Source of the DNA: an uncultured Erysipelotrichaceae bacterium
Lineage (GTDB): Bacteria; Bacillota_I; Bacilli_A; Erysipelotrichales; Erysipelotrichaceae
DNA: 55,121 nucleotides
Reading direction: 5' to 3'
Assembly: GCA_947167125.1 (NCBI GenBank)
Contig: CAMVGT010000009.1
Location: 1 to 55,121, forward strand
The position numbers and the translations under genes are program-made. Positions 26,333-33,590 of the stretch are shown here, one piece after another. Below the pieces are notes generated by a model. That model saw only the letters and a list, made by a program, of their open reading frames with translations, was not told the origin of the DNA and ran no database searches. The stretch's first letter is position 1. Every line of letters starts with the position of its first letter.

Positions 26333-26343
26333 TTGAATTCACT

Positions 26344-26375
26344 GACAGATCCGGTTTTCCGGGTCTGTCTTTTTT
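26344..26375 (+). terminator. Intrinsic terminator of the flavoprotein reductase gene
   Basis: GACAGATCCGG (26344-26354), TTTT loop, CCGGGTCTGTC (26359-26369) with one G-U pair, then six T. Confidence 0.95.
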
Positions 26376-26411
26376 CTTTGCGCATCAGAAAAGGATCCAT
26401 CACCGGATCCT

Positions 26412-27527
26412 TTATGATTTTCTGATCTGTTTTGCAAGAAGGCGGATCATCACAGTCATCATAACTATGATTGCCAGAAGTAACAGGAAAGCGGTAAGCG
26501 GGGACAGTGCGATCAGACGGTCATAGATGGCATTCATATAAGGCAATGTTCCGAAAATACATTCTTCTGAATTGCTGAAGACAAGAATTGCGGACAGATT
26601 CATAAAGAAATGGATGATCATTGCCCACCGCAGCTTTCCGGTGATTTCATAAACCGATCCGGCCGCAAGACCGAAGAAGAATGTATATACAAACTGACCG
26701 GGATTGCGGTGCCATAGTCCAAACAGCAGTGAAGCTGTCAATACTGCTAACCAAGGCGGGAAATATGCCGCAAGATGATGCTGAATCAATCCGCGGAAGG
26801 CAGTCTCCTCAATGATGGGAGCCAGCACAAGACCGATCAGACACATGGAGGAAGATGATGCCAGTGTATAGCAGAAGCCTTCCACCATCGTGACTGCCTG
26901 GGGAAGATAATTCTTAAGCATTGCCAATAGCAGACACGAACCTGCCGCAATCATAATGCCTGTAAACATGCATACCGCAAATGTGAGAATCAGGGAACCG
27001 GCCTTGATTTTCTGCTTCTTCCTGAACTCTGATATCAGCACTGTCACAATACTGAGAAGTGCACATACAGGAGTGAACTGCGGATAAACCAGATCGCTAA
27101 GCTGAACAAAACTGCTGAAATTCAAAGATGGATATAAAGTCTGCAGATAATACGGAATCTCCGTGCAGCAGCCAATCATCATCAGACATCCGCCCAAAAT
27201 ACATAGTGCCGCAAAGCATATATACAGCCGTGCTGTTTTCCTGCTATGAAGGCTGTTATGCAAAGCTTCCGGCAGGATTACCGTCACAAAGAAAACAAGA
27301 AAGAGAAGCGGTGCGAAATGGAAATAAACAGATACAGCTGAAAAATATGCCGGATCGAGAATGGTTTCCGCAATGTGCAGATACCAGAGATCCGTCATGC
27401 GGAAAAAAGGATATCGGCGGTTCCAGTAAAAGACCGCAGACACCAGCCATACGATACAGCAGACCAGAATGCATAAACCTTTCAGAATTCTGATAGATTC
27501 ATTTTTGTGTTTTGTCTGTGTTTTCAT
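26412..27527 (-). CDS. CPBP-family intramembrane metalloprotease
   Basis: 371 residues from ATG 27527, chosen for GGAG at 3-6 nt before it; longer in-frame starts to 27584 have no ribosome binding site. Many membrane segments. The CPBP (CaaX protease, bacteriocin-processing) motifs are present: EETAFRG (motif 1), FGLWHRNPGQ (motif 2) and HFFMN (motif 3), which supply the Glu and His metal ligands. Members process prenylated proteins or bacteriocins or give self-immunity. No peptide gene is visible beside it, so its substrate is open. Confidence 0.9.
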   Translation of the reverse strand: MKTQTKHKNESIRILKGLCILVCCIVWLVSAVFYWNRRYPFFRMTDLWYLHIAETILDPAYFSAVSVYFHFAPLLFLVFFVTVILPEALHNSLHSRKTARLYICFAALCILGGCLMMIGCCTEIPYYLQTLYPSLNFSSFVQLSDLVYPQFTPVCALLSIVTVLISEFRKKQKIKAGSLILTFAVCMFTGIMIAAGSCLLLAMLKNYLPQAVTMVEGFCYTLASSSSMCLIGLVLAPIIEETAFRGLIQHHLAAYFPPWLAVLTASLLFGLWHRNPGQFVYTFFFGLAAGSVYEITGKLRWAMIIHFFMNLSAILVFSNSEECIFGTLPYMNAIYDRLIALSPLTAFLLLLAIIVMMTVMIRLLAKQIRKS

Positions 27528-27600
27528 ATTCTCCATCATACATTTTTTTCTTCCTGTATGCACTTCACTGCAGGAGAGGTTCACCTATAGATCAAGGCTA

Positions 27601-27617
27601 TAACAGAGAATCTGTTA
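27601..27617. promoter_or_regulatory. Palindrome between the divergent CPBP and metY genes
   Basis: TAACAGA (27601-27607), 3 nt, TCTGTTA (27611-27617), a perfect inverted repeat. The 263-bp divergent region (27528-27790) otherwise shows no clear -35/-10 pair and no S-box or T-box hallmark. It may be an operator for one of the two genes. Confidence 0.4.
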
Positions 27618-27790
27618 CCTGTATTGGCGCTATTTTCATTCCTGCATGAGAATAAATGCGTAAAGGAAAAAACAAACATGAAGACAGAAAACATACTGAT
27701 CCGGAAGCTTCTTAACAGCTGCCGAATGTGAAGCATACATCCATATATCAGCAGTAACAGAACAGATTGAGAAGAAAGAAGGAAAAGAAA

Positions 27791-29095
27791 ATGACAGATA
27801 TCAGAAATCCCAAAAACTGGAGCCTTGAAACAAAGCAGCTTCACATCGGCCAGGAAACAGCAGACCCCGCAACAGACGCAAGAGCAGTTCCGATTTACGC
27901 GACAGCGTCATATGTATTCCACAATGCCCAGCATGCGGCAGACCGCTTCGCCCTGAAAGATCCGGGCAATATCTACAGCCGTCTGACCAATCCGACAGAA
28001 GGCGTATTTGAAGAAAGAATCGCGGCTCTTGAAGGCGGATCGGCAGCGCTTGCGACCGCTTCCGGCGCAGCGGCGATCACATATACAATCCAGGCTCTTG
28101 CCAAAGCAGGTGAACACATTGTGGCCGCAAAAACAATTTACGGCGGCACATTCAACCTGCTTGCCCATACACTGCCTCTGACAGCCGGCATTACTGCGAC
28201 CTTTGTGGATCCGGATGAAGAAGGTTCATTTGAAAATGCGATTCAGGAGAATACAAAAGCGATTTTCATTGAAGCGCTCGGAAATCCCAATTCCAATCTG
28301 ATCGACATTGAAGCAGTCGCAAAGACAGCCCATGCCCATGGCATCCCGCTGGTGATTGATTCGACATTCGCGACACCGGTGCTGATCAGACCGATTGAAT
28401 ACGGTGCTGACATTGTCGTCCATTCCGCGACAAAGTTTATCAACGGACACGGAACCGCAATCGGCGGCGTGATTGTGGAATCCGGCAATTTTGACTGGAA
28501 GGCATCCGGAAAATACCCCTGGATCAGCGAACCGAATCCAAGCTATCACGGCATTTCGTTTGCGGACGCGGTCGGCCCGGCAGCCTTTGTGACATATATC
28601 CGTGCAATTCTGCTGCGCGATACCGGCGCGACAGTCAATCCATTTGCGGCATTCCTTTTCCTGCAGGGACTCGAAACTCTTTCCCTCCGCGTTGAGCGCC
28701 ATACAGAAAACGCACTGGCTGTTGTTAAATATCTTGCGTCTCATCCGCAGGTGGAAGCAGTTCATCATCCTTCGCTTGCCAGTGAGCCAAGCCATCCGCT
28801 CTATGCAAAATATCTTCCGAACGGAGGCGGTTCCATCTTCACATTTGAAATCAAAGGAGATGCGGAAACAGCCAAGAAGTTTATCGACAATCTGCCGATC
28901 TTCTCACTTCTGGCAAATGTGGCCGATGTCAAATCACTTGTGATCCATCCGGCAAGCACCACCCATTCCCAGCTCAGTGAAGAAGAGCTTCTCGATCAGG
29001 GAATCAAACCGAATACCATCCGTCTTTCGATCGGAATCGAAAAGATCGATGATCTGATCGCAGCGCTGGATGCGGCATTTGAAGCAGTGAAATGA
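27791..29095 (+). CDS. metY: O-acetylhomoserine sulfhydrylase (MetY-type PLP enzyme), copy 2
   Basis: 434 residues from ATG 27791, preceded by GAAGGAAAAG. It has the same fold and motifs as the copy at 7279: DSTFATPVLIRP, Schiff-base lysine in HSATKFINGHG, and IRLSIGIEKIDDLI. The ETKQLHIGQE N-terminus and 434-residue length match authentic O-acetylhomoserine sulfhydrylases well, so this copy is the stronger MetY candidate, and the first may have another thiol or elimination role. The two copies are clearly diverged, not a recent duplication. Confidence 0.9.
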   Translation: MTDIRNPKNWSLETKQLHIGQETADPATDARAVPIYATASYVFHNAQHAADRFALKDPGNIYSRLTNPTEGVFEERIAALEGGSAALATASGAAAITYTIQALAKAGEHIVAAKTIYGGTFNLLAHTLPLTAGITATFVDPDEEGSFENAIQENTKAIFIEALGNPNSNLIDIEAVAKTAHAHGIPLVIDSTFATPVLIRPIEYGADIVVHSATKFINGHGTAIGGVIVESGNFDWKASGKYPWISEPNPSYHGISFADAVGPAAFVTYIRAILLRDTGATVNPFAAFLFLQGLETLSLRVERHTENALAVVKYLASHPQVEAVHHPSLASEPSHPLYAKYLPNGGGSIFTFEIKGDAETAKKFIDNLPIFSLLANVADVKSLVIHPASTTHSQLSEEELLDQGIKPNTIRLSIGIEKIDDLIAALDAAFEAVK

Positions 29096-29100
29096 AACAG

Positions 29101-29120
29101 GCAGCCGAAAGGCTGCTTTT
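29101..29120 (+). terminator. Intrinsic terminator of the second metY
   Basis: GCAGCC, GAAA tetraloop, GGCTGC, then TTTT. Confidence 0.85.
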
Positions 29121-29126
29121 AAAATG

Positions 29127-29146
29127 AAAAAACGGCCAGAGCCGTT
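29127..29146 (-). terminator. Intrinsic terminator of the YczE-like gene
   Basis: On the minus strand AACGGC - TCTG - GCCGTT is followed by six T. The stem starts with bases of the stop codon of the gene it ends. Confidence 0.85.
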
Positions 29147-29829
29147 CAGATTTCAAAATATTTTCTGAGCGCAAGACCGTCTTTGAATTCAAATAACCGT
29201 TCGATGATTCTCGAAAAGAAATTGATCAGGATGCCGTTGAGGAAGGCACAGATCACCGTTCCTGCCTTTACGCCTTCAAAATGGCCGAAACCGAAGAACA
29301 GGAAGGAAAGAATCACCGCGATGATACAGCTGACAACATCATAGATAATCTTGGTTTTTCCCTGATCCGCTTTCAGCTTTGAACTGACTTCCATTACAGT
29401 CAGCTCATATGCGGCAGGGGTGATGTATGTGCGGAAATAGAAGGCAACACCGATCGCGCATACCGCCATCCCGCAAAGATACAGGATCAGCCTGATTACA
29501 AAGGATGAAGCCGGAATCATTCCGACAGGAATCATGATCAGATCCAGAATGGTGCCGTATACAAATGCGGTGATAAAGGAAAACAGATACGATTTCCTGA
29601 ATCTTCCCATAAAGATCCCAAGCAGAACAAGCAATACTGCCTGCAGTGTATATTCCGCCATTCCGAAAGAGAAAAACGGGAAAATCTGTGAAAGTTTCAG
29701 GTGGAGAATATAAGCCGGCGCGACCACGGATGACATTCCGAAATCTGCCCGCTCCATGAGTGCTGTTCCAAGTGCCAGGAAGACGGCACCGGCAAGCCAT
29801 GCGGCTTCTGTATAAAACGTTTTCTTCAT
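29146..29829 (-). CDS. YczE/YitT-like integral membrane protein (DUF6198-like)
   Basis: 227 residues from ATG 29829, chosen for GGAG 6-9 nt upstream. Five or six hydrophobic segments; starts with a conserved AxxLAGxVFLALGTALMERADFGMSSV stretch (residues 8-36 region), the hallmark of the YczE/YyaS group. These membrane proteins have no proven function. It forms its own transcription unit, convergent with metY. Confidence 0.8.
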   Translation of the reverse strand: MKKTFYTEAAWLAGAVFLALGTALMERADFGMSSVVAPAYILHLKLSQIFPFFSFGMAEYTLQAVLLVLLGIFMGRFRKSYLFSFITAFVYGTILDLIMIPVGMIPASSFVIRLILYLCGMAVCAIGVAFYFRTYITPAAYELTVMEVSSKLKADQGKTKIIYDVVSCIIAVILSFLFFGFGHFEGVKAGTVICAFLNGILINFFSRIIERLFEFKDGLALRKYFEI

Positions 29830-29884
29830 TTTCGCTCCAAAATAATGCATGGGCAATTATAGCACAACCCTCTCATTCTTCCCG

Positions 29885-29890
29885 TATAAT
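29885..29890 (+). promoter_or_regulatory. -10 box of the nitroreductase gene
   Basis: Perfect TATAAT 27 nt before the ATG at 29917, with AAAGGTG (29904-29910) as Shine-Dalgarno. The -35 is not clear. Confidence 0.5.
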
Positions 29891-29916
29891 ACGGTCAAAG
29901 ATTAAAGGTGAATGAA

Positions 29917-30738
29917 ATGGACGAAAAAACAATTCAGGAAAAAATACAGAACGGAAGGAATTTCATCCGTGCTTTCAATGAAGAGTATGACGGATATGAA
30001 ACCGATCAGGAACTGAAAAAGCCGCAGCCGCCTTTGGTAAAGGAACCGATGGGGACAGAAATGATTTCACTGCCGATGAATTTTGAAGATCTGAATCTTG
30101 AAAATGATTTCCTCAAAATCATCGGCACAAGAAAATCGCACCGCGTTTATACACCGGAAAAGATGAACCTTCTGCAGCTGAGCTTTCTGCTCTGGAGCGC
30201 GCAGGGAATCAGGGAAATCAGGGGAAAGGCTTACGCAACACTCAGAACTGTTCCCAGCGGCGGCGCAAGGCATCCGTTTGAATGCTATCTGGCTGTGCTG
30301 AATATGGAAGATCTGGAAAGCGGACTGTATCATTATCTGCCGATGAAACATGCTTTGGAAAAGCTTCCGTGCGATGTTGATCTGAAACAGTTTATATCAG
30401 ATTCCTTATGCGGACAGGCCTGGGCAGCCAAAGCCGGTGCCGTATTCTATTTCAGTGCTGTCTTCTATCGGGCGGAGTGGCGATATGGAATCTATGCGCA
30501 TGCGCCGATGCTGATGGACGCAGGCCATGTGACGGAAAATCTGTATCTTGCATGTACAGCGGCAGGACTTGGCGGATGCGCAATCGCGGCAGTCGATTCG
30601 GATGTTTCCGATCAGGCTTTCAGACTGGATGGAAAAGAAGAAGCGGTTTTCTATGCGATGCCGGTCGGATCTGTCAGTGCTGCTGATGAAAAAGCTGAGC
30701 AGGATTTCTATGCATTTGTGAAAGAACAGGGACTTTGA
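29917..30738 (+). CDS. SagB-type nitroreductase family dehydrogenase
   Basis: 273 residues from ATG 29917; the in-frame GTG at 29908 falls inside the Shine-Dalgarno and is not used. FMN-binding nitroreductase fold with the SagB/ThcOx features RKSHRVYTPEKMNLLQLSFLLWSAQG region (residues about 72-97), RTVPSGGARHPFE and a C-terminal AxGLGGCAIAAVDS. SagB enzymes oxidise azolines to azoles in peptide natural products, but freestanding members are common and no cyclodehydratase or precursor peptide is seen here. Confidence 0.9.
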   Translation: MDEKTIQEKIQNGRNFIRAFNEEYDGYETDQELKKPQPPLVKEPMGTEMISLPMNFEDLNLENDFLKIIGTRKSHRVYTPEKMNLLQLSFLLWSAQGIREIRGKAYATLRTVPSGGARHPFECYLAVLNMEDLESGLYHYLPMKHALEKLPCDVDLKQFISDSLCGQAWAAKAGAVFYFSAVFYRAEWRYGIYAHAPMLMDAGHVTENLYLACTAAGLGGCAIAAVDSDVSDQAFRLDGKEEAVFYAMPVGSVSAADEKAEQDFYAFVKEQGL

Positions 30739-30776
30739 AGACAGTTTTCCTATATAATAGTTGCAGGAAAAAATCG

Positions 30777-31280
30777 ATGAAAAAGCATGTTATGATCCTT
30801 TCACTGCTGCTGACATTCCTGTTCGGCGGCTGTTCTTCGAAACCGGAAAAAGCATCCGATCTTTACCGCGGATGCATTTTCGCTGTGAAAAACGGCGACA
30901 TCACCAGCTATGGCGTCTATATCGAAGTTAAAGACCGCGTATCGGATTTTTCCATCATGAACCTGAGAACCTATGATGAAGCATTTGTGAATGATGTGCT
31001 GAAATACCAGGCTGACACATCGAGAATCTATTACCGCACCGACACGATTCTCAGCGCGTGTCATCAGGATGGCTATGGCGATCATTCCTATTTCATGTCC
31101 GCCACCCAGCCGCTGTATAAAATCCCTGAAGACAAATACAGAAAACTGCTTTCAAAGCTGGAAAGCGCGACAATTGAGGTAAAGCTTTCAGATACCAAAA
31201 CGGACAAAACATATACGTTCAATACCGTTCTTCCGGTTGTTGAAGCGGAAGAAGCGTATCATCATAAAGATGGAGAGTGA
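30777..31280 (+). CDS. Small lipoprotein of unknown function
   Basis: 167 residues from ATG 30777; the frame opens further upstream but AGGA and the signal peptide favour this start. MKKHVMILSLLLTFLFGGC is a lipoprotein signal with lipobox FGGC. The mature part has alternating beta strands and no recognised domain. TATAAT at 30753-30758 suggests a separate promoter. It ends 4 nt before the DUF3320-like gene, so both may be co-transcribed. Confidence 0.82.
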   Translation: MKKHVMILSLLLTFLFGGCSSKPEKASDLYRGCIFAVKNGDITSYGVYIEVKDRVSDFSIMNLRTYDEAFVNDVLKYQADTSRIYYRTDTILSACHQDGYGDHSYFMSATQPLYKIPEDKYRKLLSKLESATIEVKLSDTKTDKTYTFNTVLPVVEAEEAYHHKDGE

Positions 31281-31284
31281 TCAT

Positions 31285-31851
31285 ATGGCTGCACGTTCCG
31301 GAATCACATACAGCGCGGCAGATCTGCCGTATACAGCAGTAACATCCGAAGAGTTTCTGGACGGTTCCTTAACCGCTGAAATCAAAAAGCGGATCAAGGC
31401 GGTGATTCAGGAGGAAGCACCGGTATGCGAATGGCTTCTGATCAAGCGGGTGATCAACAGCTTCGGTATCTACAAAGCCGGAGCGAGAATCAAACCGGAA
31501 ATGGAAGCGATTCTGTCCATGATGAAGCTGAATGTTCAGACAGACAAAACCGGCAGAGTTTACTGGAAAAGCACTCAGAGTCCGGAAAAGTACAGCGGCT
31601 TCAGACTGTTCGGCGATTATGATCTGACATGCCGCGATGTTCAGTATGTGCCTGACGCTGAGATCGCCAACGCGGCGGCATATATCTGCGCAGGCAAAAC
31701 GCTTTCCTATGATGATCTGGCAAGACAGACAGCCGCATTGCTCGGTTATACAAGAATGGGATCCAATGTGGTGCAGGGAATGAAGCGCGGTATCGCGTAT
31801 GCAGTGAAAACAAAACGGATTTCATCGAAATCCGGAAAATATATCGGTTAA
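31285..31851 (+). CDS. Freestanding DUF3320-like protein
   Basis: 188 residues from ATG 31285, fixed by GGAGAG (31272-31277). The part around residues 30-75 (IQEEAPVCEWLLIKRVINSFGI, then KAGARIKPEMEAIL) resembles the DUF3320 winged-helix module that normally sits at the C-terminus of large superfamily 1 helicase-nuclease proteins. Here it stands alone with a second helical segment at 120-188. Nucleic-acid binding is plausible but unproven. No helicase gene adjoins it. Confidence 0.65.
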   Translation: MAARSGITYSAADLPYTAVTSEEFLDGSLTAEIKKRIKAVIQEEAPVCEWLLIKRVINSFGIYKAGARIKPEMEAILSMMKLNVQTDKTGRVYWKSTQSPEKYSGFRLFGDYDLTCRDVQYVPDAEIANAAAYICAGKTLSYDDLARQTAALLGYTRMGSNVVQGMKRGIAYAVKTKRISSKSGKYIG

Positions 31852-31855
31852 GCAG

Positions 31856-31874
31856 ACGGACTCTGTCCGTTTTT
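31856..31874 (+). terminator. Intrinsic terminator after the DUF3320-like gene
   Basis: ACGGAC (31856-31861), TCT loop, GTCCGT (31865-31870), then TTTT. Confidence 0.85.
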
Positions 31875-31890
31875 GCGTGCAGGAGGCAGT

Positions 31891-32874
31891 ATGAGAAGTA
31901 AATTGAATCTGTTTACACATAACGGAATATTCCATGCGGATGATGTATTCGCAGCAGCGATGCTGTCGCTGATGGCGGATGAAATCAACGTGGTCAGAGG
32001 CGGCGATCAGGAAGTTCCGAAAGATCCCGACTGGATCGTATTTGATATCGGAGAAGGGGAACTGGATCATCACTCCGTTGAAAACAAAGAAAGAAACGGC
32101 ACCCATCCGGGAACGGATGTTCCCTATGCCGCATGCGGACTTGTCTGGAAGAAATTCCACCGCGAGATTCTTGAAGCTATGGATTGTGAACCGCGCTATA
32201 TGGAATCGGTTTATCAGAGACTGGAAACATCTCTGATCCTGGGAATCGATGCCGAAGACAACGGATTCGATCCGGTTGCGGCGGAACTGGCAAAGATGCC
32301 GAATGTGACGGATGATCAGAAGGCCAGAATTGTATTTCTTTCCAAAAATGCATTTTCCGTTTCCAAGGTGATCAAGGATTTCAATCCGCCCTGGAATTCG
32401 GATATGGATCAGAACGATGCCTTTGACGATGCGGTCAGCTATGCCAAAGACATTCTGATCAACCGCATCGACAGCATCATTTCCTCCCTGGACGGAAGAG
32501 ATTATGTACTTAGGGCGATTGATTATTCAGCCGATCACATCATGATTCTCGATCCGTTTGCGCCATGGGAAGGTGTTTTATACGGACAGTTCCGGAATCC
32601 GAAGGCACAGGATATCTGGTATGTTGTTTCTCCGGCGCTGCGCGGAGGATGGAATGTACAGTGCGCTCTGAGCAATTCGGATGACAGGACATCATTCCGT
32701 CATTCGCTTCCGGCTGAATGGCATGGATTGCGGAATGAAGAACTGCGGAAAGTTTCCGGAATTGAAACGGCTCTCTTCTGCCATGCCAGCGGTTTCCTTG
32801 CTGGATGCGAGACGATGGCCGATGCGCTCGCAATGGCATCCAAAGCAGCTTCACTGCCTGTCAGCGGACATTAA
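31891..32874 (+). CDS. MYG1/UPF0160 family protein (DHH-like nuclease)
   Basis: 327 residues from ATG 31891, with AGGAGG at 31881-31886. Family motifs are THNGIFHADDVFAAAM (near residues 8-23), DIGEGELDHHS (near 53-63) and the middle GIDAEDNG. Eukaryotic MYG1 is a 3'-5' RNA exonuclease of the DHH superfamily, and the bacterial members share its active-site histidines and aspartates. It lies alone between two terminators. Confidence 0.92.
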   Translation: MRSKLNLFTHNGIFHADDVFAAAMLSLMADEINVVRGGDQEVPKDPDWIVFDIGEGELDHHSVENKERNGTHPGTDVPYAACGLVWKKFHREILEAMDCEPRYMESVYQRLETSLILGIDAEDNGFDPVAAELAKMPNVTDDQKARIVFLSKNAFSVSKVIKDFNPPWNSDMDQNDAFDDAVSYAKDILINRIDSIISSLDGRDYVLRAIDYSADHIMILDPFAPWEGVLYGQFRNPKAQDIWYVVSPALRGGWNVQCALSNSDDRTSFRHSLPAEWHGLRNEELRKVSGIETALFCHASGFLAGCETMADALAMASKAASLPVSGH

Positions 32875-32880
32875 AAAACA

Positions 32881-32930
32881 AACGGACTGAACAGCTGCAC
32901 CAGAGCAGCAGAATCAGTCCGTTTTCATTT
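32881..32930. terminator. Bidirectional terminator between MYG1 and tetR
   Basis: AACGGACTGA (32881-32890) pairs with TCAGTCCGTT (32914-32923), with an inner GCTGC/GCAGC stem. T-runs follow on both strands. Confidence 0.9.
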
Positions 32931-32936
32931 TTTCTT

Positions 32937-33473
32937 TCAGCGGATCATTTTACCGGAGAAGAGACTGCAGATCATGTTTTCCAGATAGGCCTCATCTTCA
33001 TCGGCGCCGCTGAGAATATAGGAACGGGCAATCGACGTCATGCCGGAAGCCAGGAAATCAGCAGTGAAGAAGCGGTCCTCACGGCTGGAATCAGCCATGA
33101 AGCAGTCGCATTCAATCAGGGAGCGGTACTGCTGATCATACATATAATGAATGATGCCGTTGTTGACCAGCTTTGTCAGGAAAACCTTGTGCTCGGTCAG
33201 ATAGCTGCTGTAATTATGCGCAAGCTGCTGCAGAGTCAGTGTCGAACCGCATCCGGCATCGGGCTGAAAGGAACAGCTTTCCGACAGCTCATAAAGAATG
33301 ACATTTTCCTTGGACTCAAAAAGAGAGTAGAAAGTCTGTCTGGAAATATCAGCGCGCCTGCAGATGGAGGAAACGGAAATGGACTGGAAACTGCAGTCAT
33401 CAAGCAGTTCCAGCATCGCTTCGGCGATCTGTTTCTGTGAAGTACACGCTGTCCGGTTTTTTCCTCGGTACAT
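32937..33473 (-). CDS. TetR/AcrR-family regulator, probable repressor of itself and lon
   Basis: 178 residues from ATG 33473 (GGGAG upstream); a longer frame to 33524 would run through the promoter. TetR N-terminal HTH: QKQIAEAMLELL, then SISVSSICRRADISRQTFYSLFESKENVI. The C-terminal ligand domain is of the short TetR_C type seen in regulators such as DhaS-like proteins. It is divergent from lon, and the intergenic DNA has two copies of the palindrome TTGACAGTTGTCAA, strong candidates for its operator. The signal is unknown. Confidence 0.92.
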   Translation of the reverse strand: MYRGKNRTACTSQKQIAEAMLELLDDCSFQSISVSSICRRADISRQTFYSLFESKENVILYELSESCSFQPDAGCGSTLTLQQLAHNYSSYLTEHKVFLTKLVNNGIIHYMYDQQYRSLIECDCFMADSSREDRFFTADFLASGMTSIARSYILSGADEDEAYLENMICSLFSGKMIR

Positions 33474-33495
33474 ACTTTCTCCCTTTCCTGCCCAC

Positions 33496-33565
33496 ATTGA
33501 ATCAAAAAACTTGACAGTTGTCAAACTAAATGGGATGATACAGCCATCAGCTTGACAGTTGTCAA
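33496..33565. promoter_or_regulatory. Divergent tetR/lon promoters with two identical palindromic operators
   Basis: TTGACAGTTGTCAA occurs at 33511-33524 and 33552-33565, 41 bp apart (about four helical turns). The first copy supplies the -35 of both promoters. Plus strand: TTGACA (33511-33516), 17 bp, GATGAT (33534-33539) for lon. Minus strand: TTGACA (33524-33519), 17 bp, TTCAAT (33501-33496) for tetR. The second copy lies just after the lon transcription start. A repressor bound to both would shut lon off and dampen tetR. Confidence 0.87.
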
Positions 33566-33590
33566 GGTTTTGGTAAAGGAGGTATCCCCG

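Noticed and set aside
29917-31851. Nitroreductase, lipoprotein and DUF3320-like genes as a thiazole/oxazole-modified peptide cluster
   Set aside because: No YcaO cyclodehydratase, precursor peptide or leader protease is present; freestanding SagB-like enzymes are common.
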